Shown: positions 9,501-17,907, numbered from the stretch's first letter. The stretch is 64,000 bases of DNA from Rhodococcus pseudokoreensis (GCF_017068395.1 NZ_CP070619.1:7068001-7132000); one strand, 5' to 3'. The notes: generated by a model not told the origin, from the letters alone. Made by a program: numbers and translations.

Positions 9501-10365
9501 TCAGCGCTGTCGTCGTGTCGATCGCAGGGATCGCAGGAGCCGTCGCCGGTACTGCGTCCAGGACTGCTGCCGGCACGTCCGGGACGAGTCCGCGCACTGC
9601 CGGGGTCTCCGCCGCGGCGGCCGGGTCGAGAGCCGTGCTGGATCCGTCCGTTACCGGGGTAGTCGACAGGTTCGGCGCAACGGCGCTGTCCGCAGGTGCG
9701 CGGTCGTGACCCTGTGCTGATGTCGAGGACGCGGACGAATCCGCTCGCTCGGTGACTGCTCGTTCCGGAGGCTGGTCGGCCGGCGCGATCGCGGCACCGG
9801 ACTCGTCGATCGTGGCCGGTGCCGTGGCGGCAGAACTCGATCCGACCTGCCCGGACCCGTCTGCCGTCGCGGCCGAATCCGGCATGCCCCCGCCGCTCGC
9901 AGTCGACGAACCGTCGGGTGTCGTGGGGTCGGGTGTCGTGGCGGTGTCGGGGGTCGTCGCGTCGGACCCGTTCATGTCGTCGCTCGTGGTGGACGTGGAT
10001 TCGGTGCCCGCGGTGGATTGGGTATCGGCGCCGGAGGTGGAGGTGGATTCCGAATCCGTGCCGGACGTGGTTTGCGAATCCGTGGTCGAGTCGTCGGTCG
10101 TCGACGATCCGGATCTGCCGCCCGACGAGTCCGAGTCGGCACGCGATGCGCCGGATGACGTCCTGTCCGACGAAGTCCCGTCCGTGGATCGGTCCGTGGA
10201 TCTCCCCTCGGACGATGTCTGGTCGGAGGAGTCGGAACTCGACGACGCGGACGAGTCGCCGACGGACGGTGCTGCCACCGCGATGCCGGCCGGCGCGACC
10301 GCAAGCCCTATGCCCACTGCCACCGCTAGCTCGCTGAGGTGCTTGAGGTGCTTGTCGTTGTTCAT
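6511..10365 (-). CDS. Secreted YVTN beta-propeller surface protein
   Basis: A 1284-residue exported protein. Start ATG at 10365 has GGAGGAG at ideal spacing. In order: an export signal (about 1-32, AVAP...GIAVAA), a 300-residue Ser/Thr/Asp/Ala-rich linker, a cadherin-like segment ending DFIYTPTQAARQA, a first propeller of YVTN repeats (about 525-815; repeat core GTRAYVTNSSSGNVSVIDT), a second segment with AFVFTPTAAARD, and a second propeller (about 925-1280) with VSVIDPAT-type blades. YVTN propellers are ligand- or partner-binding scaffolds at the cell surface; no catalytic motif is seen. There is no sortase motif or C-terminal anchor, so it is secreted or held non-covalently. A perfect 18-bp palindrome lies upstream, next to a LuxR regulator gene. 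Confidence 0.88.
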   Translation of the reverse strand: MNNDKHLKHLSELAVAVGIGLAVAPAGIAVAAPSVGDSSASSSSDSSDQTSSEGRSTDRSTDGTSSDRTSSGASRADSDSSGGRSGSSTTDDSTTDSQTTSGTDSESTSTSGADTQSTAGTESTSTTSDDMNGSDATTPDTATTPDPTTPDGSSTASGGGMPDSAATADGSGQVGSSSAATAPATIDESGAAIAPADQPPERAVTERADSSASSTSAQGHDRAPADSAVAPNLSTTPVTDGSSTALDPAAAAETPAVRGLVPDVPAAVLDAVPATAPAIPAIDTTTALTRGVSDTPADAPQVGTLALGPSLPAPAVDVASSVVSKVLGALGLRPFLSNDPQVPIESPTFWALAAAWCRRQEKVFTTDASRSLAAAPVTTSEPIESFAGTRTSPLATSEPIELFAVASTASTVTSSASTAGPIVGVPERSTGVVRGSINASGNQLRYEVTRPSGGTVTVDETGDFIYTPTQAARQAASADALNPAALDPSANYDSFTVTVTDVQSGNRVDVPVQVPVSAAQMKVVQSTTVGSNPSGAVFAGTKTYVANQGSKSVSVLDANNAVVGSVTVGTSPTGVAANPAGTRVYVTNSVSGNVSVINTANNTVVATVTTGTTPNAVAVNPTGTRAYVTNSSSGNVSVIDTVTNKVVATVRVGTTPNAITVANTPTGTRAYVTNSSSGNVSVIDTVTNKVVATIGVGTTPNAVAVNPTGTRVYVTNSGSNTVSVIDTATNKVVGTVAVGSRPTAVRVSYDGSATYVVTDSDRLWVIDTATTKVVSNVGIDDLSPEAGAHSIAMSADGTRWLVTDAVDGRVRAVSLTQLNSAPSAASTVGAPSTSDGAVAITLPPDPDGDPVTFTYTTPPSGSVFATADGAFVFTPTAAARDLARESEGPDTDTVTFTVRDGQYVTNVDVTVPVTPASAAGVFDIDSTAIPAGGSPTGAVLVGDRLYVVSEDGFVQVVDRDTNTVVGAPIAVDWASSNIAAAPAVDRVYVNSPWAGTISVIDTTTDTVVDTIWLPTSPDYQGYSLAQELIVSPDGTRLYASGEDGTVSVIDPATNGVITSQPLGYFTDLAVSEDGRRLYGTSGASVTVIDTESMTAISTLSVGPVWDLTRPSSEFTDVTSSVAVNADGTRAYATYHVTTVELASGGYSNGQFITDSSGRLWRVTGGYEVVSVIDVDPSTTTYGTQLATVRLPEGAQDVAISADGDLLYVSGADGRTISVIDASTCAVLGTFVTDPDGSTSGQYGPYRFLLVDPDTGGTLYVTDYADGAMYAVTGAPGGASVAMSS
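8160..8790 (-). repeat. Tandem coding repeats of about 125-132 bp
   Basis: Five or so consecutive units encode YVTN blades. The units near 8293-8374 and 8427-8507 are almost identical over about 80 bases (core GTTGCCGCTGCTGCTGTTGG). Such near-identity is prone to slippage and unequal recombination, so copy number may vary between strains. Confidence 0.75.
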
Positions 10366-10502
10366 GGGTTACTCCTCCATGAGGACACTTCGAACTGCAG
10401 TACGGACGCACCATCCGGGCGCTGGGCTGGATTGTCGCCTCGAAGCGCTTCTCGAGTTGCATGGGACAGCAATGATCGTCACGCTCAGTCGCGGATCTGA
10501 AC

Positions 10503-10520
10503 CGCGTAGTCGACTACGCG
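10503..10520. promoter_or_regulatory. Perfect 18-bp palindrome between regulator and propeller genes
   Basis: CGCGTAGTCGACTACGCG reads the same on both strands. It lies 29 bases past the LuxR-type gene stop and about 138 bases upstream of the propeller gene start. It could be an operator for the neighbouring regulator or a terminator stem; a short ATTTT follows on the plus strand only, which does not help a minus-strand terminator. Confidence 0.45.
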
Positions 10521-10548
10521 ATTTTCCGGTTACTGCGGCGACGCACGA

Positions 10549-13098
10549 TCAGCGCAGTCTGGCGTGATAGCGGTGGCCTTCGACTGTACGGATGGAGACT
10601 CCGAGGCGTTCGGCGATCTCTTTGTTGGTGAAGCCTTGGGCGACGAGGGCGACGATTTCGCGCTGTCGCCTCGTGAGTGGGGTGGTTTCGCGAGCTTTGC
10701 GCAGTGCGGGGGTGTTGAGTCCGCGGTGGGTGCCTGCCAGCGTCCTGGCACGTTCGATGGCTGTCAGTGCGGAACCGTGATGCTGCTGTTCGCGGAAGAG
10801 AGTTCCGGCTTGGGCGGAGGCATCGGTCGCTGCGACGATGTCACCGATTTCTTCGTACCGCCGTGAGGCTTCGGTGAGTTTTTCGCCGTTGACGCAGGTC
10901 AGACCGTTGGCATGCAGTGCAACGGCGTGGACGCGTGGCCCGTCGACGAGCGCGGTGAGCTCGTTCACCCGGTGCGCTGTGGTGCGATCGCCGAATTGCG
11001 ATGCGGCTTGCAGACACAGGAGTTCTTGGCCGAAGTGGCCGCGTTCGGCCGCGATCGCGGCCGCCGTCCGGGCGAGGCGGATTGCATCGGCGATCATCTC
11101 CTGGGCGGCCGCAGCCCATGCTTTGGCGAGGGTGCACGCTGATCGGAGGAAGCCGTAAGGATTAAGCGTGTCGAGATCGCGCACCAGCTCCGCTGCGCGT
11201 TTCCCGTCCCCGCGATGCGATAACGCGAGAATCAGGTAAACCCTGCAGCTGACGACAGCTGACCTGTCGTACGTGGTGGTACGGAATTCGCGATCCGCCC
11301 TGTTCAGAACCTCGAGCGCAGCGCTCAGACGACCTTGGGACAGGTCAACGTAGCTGTGGAGCAACGAGACAAACAATCCTATGGTTCCGGGAGTGCTCGC
11401 GGCATACTCGACAAACTGGGTCATGACTTGTTCCGCGGCCTGAAGGTACCCCGCGATGAACATTGCTTCGATGTGGAAGTAGACGATCCCGTACTCCAGC
11501 GCGGAAGCATCACTCGATGTTGCGACCAAAGCGGAGGCCCGCTTGGTCAACGGAGAAACCTTGACGGCATTTCCCGAGTAACCGTGGGCAATGACCAGGG
11601 CGCATGAGGTGAGCACGAATGCCATATCGCTCGGCGCAGCCTGAAAGACCACGTTTCCTGCGGCGATCGCGCGGTCAGGTCGGCCTTGCACCGACTCGAG
11701 GAGTGCTTCGAACGCGGCTAGCTCGGATGATTTGTGGTTATAGGGCGCTACCATGGCGACTGAGAGTTCTTGCCTCGCCCGTTCGGGATCGCCGAGGCTC
11801 CAGCAGAGGGTGCCGACTCGCATAACGGACAGTCGCCGTTGCTCCTCGATCGTTAGCGCGTTCTGATCGAGCGCCTCGAGCAGGGTGAATGCATCCTGTG
11901 CCCGACCGACGTGATTGAGCACCCAGTAGTGCAGCATCGCGCCTTGAAAGCCGCTGTCAGATATATGTCCGGCGTCCGCGAAACGAAGGGCGAGGGGAGC
12001 ATCGTGGAGCCGTAGTGCGGTGGCGGTGGCGGCGAGGTAAAGCCCAAGGTCGGGCGGCAGGTCGGATTCGAGCGTCAGCAATGCCCGTCGCAACAAAGCT
12101 GCGGGTGTTGGATCAGCGCGGGTAGAAAGAGCGGTTGCGAGACGGCCGCGCAGGCGGCGCAGTTGTAGGAGGTTGCCAGTGCTGCGACGGACTTCACCGT
12201 AGAGGGGGTGGCTGAGGCGGACGGCGATATCGCCGTTGTCGCTGGTCATGTCGATGAGACCGCGGGAATGCACTTCCTTGACCGCATGCGGGCTGGTGAG
12301 GATTTCCAACACCGTGCCGTCAATGGGTTCGCCAATCGCGAGGTAGTCGAGGACTTCCGCCGTGTCATCGGTCAGCGAACCAAGCTGGCCGGTAATCAGT
12401 TTGGCGAGGGTGGGTGAGACGACGGGTTCACCAATCAACCGCCAGGTGCCGACGTCGCTCACGAGCCGTCCGGCGTCCCGTTCCTGGCGAACGAGATGCC
12501 GCAGGAACAGCACGTTGCCGCGGGTCAGGTTCCAAAGTTCGGCCGCCGTTGCGGGGGCGACGGGCCCAGCAAGCGCTTGCGAAAGTAAGCGTTCAGTGTC
12601 GTTCTCGCGCAAGGGGTCTAAATCGAGCCGGTTGAGGAACCCGTCTTTCCAGAGGGTGGTGATGGTGTCGGGGGCCGGTTCTGTGCTGCGCAGGGTGAGC
12701 ACGACCCTGGCAAGGCCGCGCTGCACGAGTTGTTGGATGACGACGACGGACAGGTCGTCGAGCAGGTGAACGTCGTCGACGGCCACGACTACGGGCTTGT
12801 CGCCAGCAGTGAGCGCTTTGATGACGGTATGGATGACCATCATCGGGTCGGCCTGCGAGGTCGGTGCCCATTGAGCAAACGCTCCCAACGGAAGAGTTCG
12901 GGCCGAGGCGGTAGCGGTGACCCACCGGACGGCGTGCCGTTTGGCAAGTACGGCGACAGCGGCACTCGCCAACCGACTCTTGCCAACACCGACACCGCCT
13001 GCTACAAGAACCCCAGAGCCATCACCTGAGCCTTCGATAGTCGCCCAGATGCGCCGCAGTTCCTCATCTCTGCCAATAAGCGGCCAGACATCGTCCAC
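10549..13098 (-). CDS. Large ATP-binding LuxR-family regulator (LAL type)
   Basis: An 849-residue transcription regulator. The N-terminal AAA-type ATPase has a Walker A GGVGVGKS at 34-41 and a Walker B-like VVVAVDDVHLLDD near 100-110. The middle is a long helical, TPR-like region. The C-terminal LuxR helix-turn-helix reads LTRRQREIVALVAQGF then TNKEIAERLGVSIRTVEGH, about residues 805-845. Members of the LAL/MalT group bind ATP and an inducer before activating promoters. The protein ends only a few residues after the HTH, which is normal. The downstream same-strand gene is the beta-propeller protein, a plausible target. An inverted repeat CTACT-GCGTT-AGTAG at 13112-13126 lies 14 bases upstream of the start codon. 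Confidence 0.88.
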   Translation of the reverse strand: MDDVWPLIGRDEELRRIWATIEGSGDGSGVLVAGGVGVGKSRLASAAVAVLAKRHAVRWVTATASARTLPLGAFAQWAPTSQADPMMVIHTVIKALTAGDKPVVVAVDDVHLLDDLSVVVIQQLVQRGLARVVLTLRSTEPAPDTITTLWKDGFLNRLDLDPLRENDTERLLSQALAGPVAPATAAELWNLTRGNVLFLRHLVRQERDAGRLVSDVGTWRLIGEPVVSPTLAKLITGQLGSLTDDTAEVLDYLAIGEPIDGTVLEILTSPHAVKEVHSRGLIDMTSDNGDIAVRLSHPLYGEVRRSTGNLLQLRRLRGRLATALSTRADPTPAALLRRALLTLESDLPPDLGLYLAATATALRLHDAPLALRFADAGHISDSGFQGAMLHYWVLNHVGRAQDAFTLLEALDQNALTIEEQRRLSVMRVGTLCWSLGDPERARQELSVAMVAPYNHKSSELAAFEALLESVQGRPDRAIAAGNVVFQAAPSDMAFVLTSCALVIAHGYSGNAVKVSPLTKRASALVATSSDASALEYGIVYFHIEAMFIAGYLQAAEQVMTQFVEYAASTPGTIGLFVSLLHSYVDLSQGRLSAALEVLNRADREFRTTTYDRSAVVSCRVYLILALSHRGDGKRAAELVRDLDTLNPYGFLRSACTLAKAWAAAAQEMIADAIRLARTAAAIAAERGHFGQELLCLQAASQFGDRTTAHRVNELTALVDGPRVHAVALHANGLTCVNGEKLTEASRRYEEIGDIVAATDASAQAGTLFREQQHHGSALTAIERARTLAGTHRGLNTPALRKARETTPLTRRQREIVALVAQGFTNKEIAERLGVSIRTVEGHRYHARLR

Positions 13099-13119
13099 GG
13101 TCCAATCTTAACTACTGCG

Positions 13120-13284
13120 TTAGTAGGCGCGGGAAATCATCGATCCCTGACGCCTTGCGTCTTCCAGCTCGATGATCCGACCCGTCTGAGCCACTTCGGA
13201 CGGCCGGCGCACCAGCACCAGCACCCGCGCGCCCGTGCCCAGTGCACCGGGTTCGGGTCCCGGCTTGTGCTTCTTCTCGGGCAT
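13120..13284 (-). CDS. Possible small basic protein
   Basis: A 54-residue frame starting MPEKKHKPGPEPG with GGAAGG about 9 bases upstream. The body (GARVLVLVRRPSEVAQTGRI) could be a small beta-barrel resembling KOW or capsid-like RNA-binding segments, but this is only an impression. The surrounding 13.1-13.8 kb looks decayed, so it may be a remnant. Confidence 0.28.
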   Translation of the reverse strand: MPEKKHKPGPEPGALGTGARVLVLVRRPSEVAQTGRIIELEDARRQGSMISRAY

Positions 13285-13479
13285 GAGCCTGTACCTTCCG
13301 CTTGGCAACGCGCCCGGATCATAAGCACGACGCCGTTCCGGCCGCTGAGCGATCGGCAACCCGCGCCGCTGATGACGAGACATACCGGGCGCCTTCGAAT
13401 CCCGTCTCGAACTCTCCTGCGCCCTCGCCGACCACAGCCGAGACCATCCGCGGTCCGCGCGCACCGGCCAGACACGACC

Positions 13480-13800
13480 GGATCACTTCTTGGGCGGTGC
13501 AGGGAATTTCGTCGCCAGCCGCGGCGACCCCGCCTGGCCCGCTTCGAAACCTGGCTCGACCAACGACTCACCACACTGCAGCCGACACCAGAAATCCACA
13601 CTCCCATTGAGCAATTCGCCCGCGGCTTAACCCCAACACCATGAACATCCACGCCGCCCGCGCGGCAATCCCAAGGGGCAACCACCCCGCGATCAAGCGC
13701 CCGAAACGATGAGCCAGTCGCCACCCAGGAGATCTCGACAGAAGCTGATAAGGCCCCATTCAATCCGACCGACCGAGGCGCCGCGTCCGCCGCCGCGGGC
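13480..13800 (+). pseudogene. Possible degraded integrase/recombinase fragment
   Basis: No frame stays open and shows a whole domain. Short stretches in different plus-strand frames look like pieces of one protein: FETWLDQRLTTLQ and HTPIEQFARG in one frame, VATQEISTEADKAPF in another. The order and wording remind me of the N-terminal part of actinobacterial tyrosine recombinases, in which a similar phrase precedes the core-binding domain. This is from memory, not alignment. With 13099-13480 it forms a 700-base region lacking a convincing intact gene. Confidence 0.3.
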
Positions 13801-13804
13801 TCCG

Positions 13805-14494
13805 CTACTTGCGGCCGGCCGCCCACTTCATGCCCCAGCTGTAGGTCTTGTCGAGATCGGCCTGGCTGCCTTCGACGTACTTCACTTCGCGCGTCACGGT
13901 GATGCCCTGCCCGGTGTTCTGCAGCATCGCGATGGCGCAGATACGAGCGGAGCTGTTGGCCGAGTCCAGTCGAACCTCCACCTCGGGGCCGCTGGTGGGG
14001 TAGAGGGTGACGACGCCGTCCACGGCTGCCCAGTTGGGTGCGCCGTCGTAGATCATCGCGAAGATGAGGATGCGCTTGAACATTTCCGGTCGGTCGAGGT
14101 TGATCTGCATGTTCTCGCCGCCGGTCGCGGTGCCGGTCCGGTCGTCGGCGTCGAGCTTGATGAACGGCGAGGCCTGCAGCGAACCGAAAGTGTTGCCGAG
14201 CGCTTGGACGACACCCTTCGATCCGTCGGCCAGTTCGTAGAGACAGCCGAGGTCCAGGTCGATGCCACTATTACCGCCCGCGGCGGCCGCAAGTTTCGCG
14301 AAGAAGCCGGCCTTCCTGGGCTGCGGAGTCGCGCCCGTCGACCAGTTGAGATTGACCCGCATCGCACCCTGTCGCTCACCCGACTTCGTGAGGCTGACCG
14401 ACGGCGCCGCCTTCGACAATGTGACCTTGCTCAGATTTACGCCGCCCTGCGGTGCGGCAGGGGTGGGGGTGCGGCGGGTGTAGTCGATGGCCAC
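13805..14494 (-). CDS. TerD-superfamily protein (TerA-like)
   Basis: A 229-residue cytosolic protein of the tellurite-resistance TerD/TerA superfamily. After a Pro/Ala linker (MAIDYTRRTPTPAAPQGG) comes a typical TerD beginning, VNLSKVTLSKAAPSVSLTK, then the Ca-binding-type segment GIDLDLGCLYELADGSKGVVQALG and later LDADDRTG and GENMQINLDR, all family hallmarks. These proteins bind calcium and sit in stress and phage-defence gene sets; the biochemical job is unknown. A separate TerD gene lies 22 kb away at 36769. A full ter operon is not present here. Confidence 0.8.
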   Translation of the reverse strand: MAIDYTRRTPTPAAPQGGVNLSKVTLSKAAPSVSLTKSGERQGAMRVNLNWSTGATPQPRKAGFFAKLAAAAGGNSGIDLDLGCLYELADGSKGVVQALGNTFGSLQASPFIKLDADDRTGTATGGENMQINLDRPEMFKRILIFAMIYDGAPNWAAVDGVVTLYPTSGPEVEVRLDSANSSARICAIAMLQNTGQGITVTREVKYVEGSQADLDKTYSWGMKWAAGRK

Positions 14495-14606
14495 AGGTGG
14501 GAACCTTCCGATTGGCTGCGCGGATCGTGTCAGACCGTTGTCCGATTTGCACGATTTCGGTCCAGAGTAGCCGTAGTCGTGAGCCCCGCACTCCGCACGA
14601 CCGCCG

Positions 14607-15026
14607 TCACGCTGAGTCGCGTGCGCTCCACTCGATCGCGGGGCAGGTGTCCATCACCATGGCGACGCCCTTCGCGGTCGTGCGCTGGAACGCGGCCTCG
14701 TCGATGACTCCCAGTTGGAACCAGACGCCTTTCGCGCCTACCTCGACGGCCTGGTCCGCGAACTCGCCGGCGGCCTCGCTCTGCCGGAAGACATCGACGA
14801 CGTCGATCAGGAACGGGACGTCGGCCAGAGTGGCGTACCCCTGCTCGCCGAGCACAGTCGGTGCGGTGGGATGGATGGGGACGATTCGTTTTCCTCGGCG
14901 CTGCAGCAACTCCGCGATGCGGTACGCCGTTCGGTCGGGATTGCCGGAGAGCCCGACGATCGCCCACGTCTCCCAGTCGTCGAGCATCGACGAGACGGCA
15001 CCGGGGTCCTGCCACGAAGTGTTCAC
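14607..15026 (-). CDS. CoA-binding domain protein (YccU type)
   Basis: A 139-residue Rossmann-fold protein of the CoA_binding_2/YccU family. Visible features are WAIVGLSGNPDRTAYRIAELLQ (dinucleotide or CoA-binding beta-alpha unit, about 21-42), RIVPIHPTAP, and the C-terminal half with GAKGVWFQLGVID and MDTCPAIEW, where the Cys near 131 is family-conserved. Length is normal. Its metabolic role is not established. It is divergent from the NERD-helicase gene, 78 bases apart. Confidence 0.88.
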   Translation of the reverse strand: MNTSWQDPGAVSSMLDDWETWAIVGLSGNPDRTAYRIAELLQRRGKRIVPIHPTAPTVLGEQGYATLADVPFLIDVVDVFRQSEAAGEFADQAVEVGAKGVWFQLGVIDEAAFQRTTAKGVAMVMDTCPAIEWSARDSA

Positions 15027-15104
15027 ACCGCAAAACTACTACTCACCGCCGACTTCGGGCGGGATCGCTGAGCTGAACGGAACCGTCCGTGCGAAAGTAT
15101 CCGC

Positions 15105-16754
15105 ATGGTGATCCGTATCCCCGAGAATCCGCGCCTGTTGAATGGTTCCGAGGAATCGGTGTGGAATGCGCTGTTGGGTCAGCTCGGTGATGGTGACCTC
15201 GTGGTGGCAAACCAGCGGGTCACCGACCGACTCAAGGACCACGAGATCGACTTCGTGGTGGCGCTCGAGGGGTACGGGATCGTCTGCCTGGAGGTGAAAG
15301 GCGGGCAGATCTGGCACGACGGCGCCGATTGGTACCAGGACCAGCGAAAAGGTCCGACGGTCATTCACCCGGTTCGGCAAGCACGTGACGCGCTGTATGC
15401 CCTGCGGAGCTATGTGGAAGGCGACCCGCGCTGGAGTCACGGGCGGCTGCGATGGGACCACGTCGTGGTCTTCCCCAATACGGAACTCGCCGACGACTTC
15501 GGACTGCCGGAATGCCCACGCTGGAAGGTGATTGATCGCACCGGCCTGGATGACGTCGTGTCGCGACTGCAGAAGGTGCTGTCCGGTCAGCAACTGGACC
15601 GCCCGGCGCTGCCCGACGACGGGGTCGATCAGCTCACGACCGTCCTCTCCGGACGCGGGCTGCCGCAACGCGACGTGGTTGCGAGGGCGATCGCGAACGA
15701 AGACGCGGCCGACGCACTCACCGCCCAGCAGTCGGTGATTCTCGACGCGATCCGGCTGTTGCACCGGGTCGAGGTGCGGGGCGGCGCCGGAAGCGGCAAG
15801 ACATTCCTCGCGGTCGAGAAGGCGCGGCGGTTGGCGAAGCAGGGGAAGCGGGTGGCGCTCATCTGCTACTCGCACGGGTTGGCGTCGTATCTCGGGCGGT
15901 TGACCGCCACCTGGTCCTACAAGGAGCGTCCCGCGTATGTGGGCGAGTTCCACGCGCTGGGTCAACGGTGGGGAGCGCCCGAGGGCCCGGACGAGAGCAT
16001 CCGCAACACCGACACCGTGCAGTTCTGGGAACACGATCTTCCGCGGCATATGGCGGAGTTGGCGTCGGAATTGCCGTTGCGCGACCGGTTCGATGCGGTG
16101 GTCGTGGACGAGGCGCAGGATTTCGCCGACGACTGGTGGGGTCCGCTACTGGCCGCGTTGCGTGACGAAGAAGCCGGCGCAATCTACGTATTCAGTGATG
16201 AGGGGCAGCGAGTATTCGACAGGCAGGGCGTTCCGCCGATTCAGTTGGTCCCGTTGGTGCTCGATCACAATCTGAGAAACACCCGCCAAATAGCGGACTC
16301 GTTCACACCGCTGGTCGGACAGCGGATGCGCCTGCTCGGCGGGGAGGGCCCCGAGGTGCTCTTCGTGCCCTGCCAGGCAGAGGACGCGCTGACCGTTGCC
16401 GACGATCAGATCGATTCGTTGATGGACGAGGGTTGGCGTCCGGAGGATCTGGCATTGCTTGCCACGGGCAGCCGCCACCCGGAGCAGGTGAGCCGGCAGA
16501 TAGAGGGCAACGCGGCGTATTGGGACAGCTTCTGGGATACCGAGCAGGTGTTCTATGGGCACGTCCTGGGATTCAAGGGACTCGAACGGCGTGCTGTCGT
16601 GCTGGCGCTGAATGAGAAGGTGGTACAGGAGCGTTCGCGGGAGCGGCTGTACGTCGGCCTGTCGAGGGCGCGGGATCAGCTCGTGGTGTGCGGCGATCCG
16701 GACTTCATCCGCGAAGTCGGGGGAGCGGAGTTGGCCAAACGAATGGGGATCTGA
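15105..16754 (+). CDS. NERD nuclease-domain superfamily I helicase
   Basis: A 549-residue fusion. The N-terminal NERD (nuclease-related) domain shows EIDFVVA (Asp49) and CLEVKGG (Glu63, Lys65), the restriction-endonuclease-like D...ExK core. A UvrD/PcrA-like helicase follows: Walker A GGAGSGKT at 226-233, Walker B VVDEAQDF with Asp335/Glu336, a motif III-like IYVFSDEGQ, motif IV-like LDHNLRNTRQI, and C-terminal FKGLERRAVVLAL and LYVGLSRARDQLVV. All helicase motifs look intact, so it should be active on DNA. Such proteins act in DNA repair or in defence against foreign DNA. It converges on an OGG-fold gene 27 bases away. Confidence 0.88.
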   Translation: MVIRIPENPRLLNGSEESVWNALLGQLGDGDLVVANQRVTDRLKDHEIDFVVALEGYGIVCLEVKGGQIWHDGADWYQDQRKGPTVIHPVRQARDALYALRSYVEGDPRWSHGRLRWDHVVVFPNTELADDFGLPECPRWKVIDRTGLDDVVSRLQKVLSGQQLDRPALPDDGVDQLTTVLSGRGLPQRDVVARAIANEDAADALTAQQSVILDAIRLLHRVEVRGGAGSGKTFLAVEKARRLAKQGKRVALICYSHGLASYLGRLTATWSYKERPAYVGEFHALGQRWGAPEGPDESIRNTDTVQFWEHDLPRHMAELASELPLRDRFDAVVVDEAQDFADDWWGPLLAALRDEEAGAIYVFSDEGQRVFDRQGVPPIQLVPLVLDHNLRNTRQIADSFTPLVGQRMRLLGGEGPEVLFVPCQAEDALTVADDQIDSLMDEGWRPEDLALLATGSRHPEQVSRQIEGNAAYWDSFWDTEQVFYGHVLGFKGLERRAVVLALNEKVVQERSRERLYVGLSRARDQLVVCGDPDFIREVGGAELAKRMGI

Positions 16755-16781
16755 CTTCTGGGCCTTCGCTTCCGGACCGAC

Positions 16782-17549
16782 TCATGTGGCAGTGGCGGAC
16801 TGCCGATCGCGGATCGTTCTGGCGAGGATTGCGTCGAAGGTGACGGGTACTCCTCCTTCCCGGTAGAGCGACACTTCTGCGCTCAACCAGGCTCGTCGGC
16901 TATTTTCCGTAGCCTTTCCGAGCTGATAGAGGCGCGCCTCTATCGCCTCCGGCGTGACCCCAAACTCCTGGGACCAGGCGTGCATATCGCGACAGTACCG
17001 GGCATACGTCGTGACGGGCCTGTTCCCGAGCGAGTAGGACGTGCCGGTCACTGTCGGCAGCGCCGACTCCACCCGCGAATCGAAGATCAGGCACCGCGGC
17101 TCACGCGAAGTACGGTCGCCGGCGAAGAACAGGACCTTGCTGAAGAACGCGGGACCCAGCCTGGGGACCCGGTGGTCCACGAACCCACGGTACGCATCCT
17201 CGATCTTTCCGGCATGGCTGGCGGTAGCACCTGTTCGGAGCGCAGTGAGGAGTCGGGTTCGCCCATCATCGGTTGCGGCGAAGTCGACGATCCGCCCGGC
17301 GTTACGGAAGTTGCCCATCACACCCCACGCGAGTATGTCCCAGAACAGTTGAAGTAGCTTCTGATCGTCGCCGGTCGTGCGGGCGATCTCGGCGAGTTGG
17401 AACAGTTCGTCCCGGTCAAAGCGGTCCGATGAGATTCGCACTCCCTTGTTCGCCCACTGGGTCCTGTTGACGGGTGCCGGCTCGAGCTCGCTCGACAGCA
17501 AGTCCGACCTCATCAGATCTGCTATTCCGGTTACAGACTCGCGCCACAT
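16782..17549 (-). CDS. OGG-fold (HhH) DNA glycosylase-like protein
   Basis: A 255-residue protein with no signal peptide. The segment PRLGPAFFSKVLFFAG (129-144) followed by CLIFDSRV (153-160) looks like the helix-hairpin-helix and catalytic loop of 8-oxoguanine glycosylase-fold proteins found in bacterial conflict loci. By that reading Lys138 and Asp157 would match the Ogg1 catalytic pair. The preceding AWGVMGNFRNAGRIVDFA fits the helical core. I am confident of a family resemblance, less so of glycosylase activity. It converges with the NERD-helicase gene; the pairing may be accidental or a small DNA-damage/defence unit. Confidence 0.6.
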   Translation of the reverse strand: MWRESVTGIADLMRSDLLSSELEPAPVNRTQWANKGVRISSDRFDRDELFQLAEIARTTGDDQKLLQLFWDILAWGVMGNFRNAGRIVDFAATDDGRTRLLTALRTGATASHAGKIEDAYRGFVDHRVPRLGPAFFSKVLFFAGDRTSREPRCLIFDSRVESALPTVTGTSYSLGNRPVTTYARYCRDMHAWSQEFGVTPEAIEARLYQLGKATENSRRAWLSAEVSLYREGGVPVTFDAILARTIRDRQSATAT

Positions 17550-17883
17550 CCTGAATCCGCCCCTCTTCGCGTCTACCGGTCGGTCGTGCCGCTGAGTCAG
17601 TCGTCCTGACAGTCCACACCGTTACGTCAACCGCGGAAAATCTGCAATCGACCGGTGCGGAGGGAGTTTCCGTCGTCGACGATGAAGACTCGCTGCCTTG
17701 CGATGTGCTCAATCACGGCGTCATCATGCACTGGGGGACCGACAAAGCAGTGCAGACCGGCTCAGGGAACTTGGCTGTCAGTCAAATGGCGTATTGACTC
17801 GGATGCATTGATGCGCAGGAGATTGCGCAACACCCCCAACAGCTGGGTTGGCAACACGCCCGAATTATGTGTGCGTCCACGCC
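17550..17883. other. Gap without a clear gene
   Basis: A frame from about 17591 to 17795 on the plus strand reads plausible protein-like sequence (including SVVDDEDSLPCDVLNHGVIM) but has no start codon or ribosome binding site. It may be a gene fragment. Nothing else is supported. The right edge holds the promoter region of the PASTA lipoprotein gene. Confidence 0.35.
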
Positions 17884-17907
17884 GTCTGGTAGTAGTTTCA
17901 ACTATCG
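17884..17907 (+). promoter_or_regulatory. Shared palindromic element, copy 1
   Basis: GTCTGGTA-G-TAGTTTCAACTA-T-CG. The core TAGTT-TC-AACTA is an inverted repeat. It matches a second copy at 18724-18747 in 22 of 24 positions. Both are also preceded by GGTTGGC and TATGTGTG. It lies about 115 bases upstream of the PASTA lipoprotein gene, so it is a likely promoter or operator. Confidence 0.6.

Noticed and set aside
10369..10380. Three-codon frame ATG-GAG-GAG-TAA before the propeller gene
   Set aside because: It coincides with the Shine-Dalgarno sequence GGAGGAG and is best explained by that.
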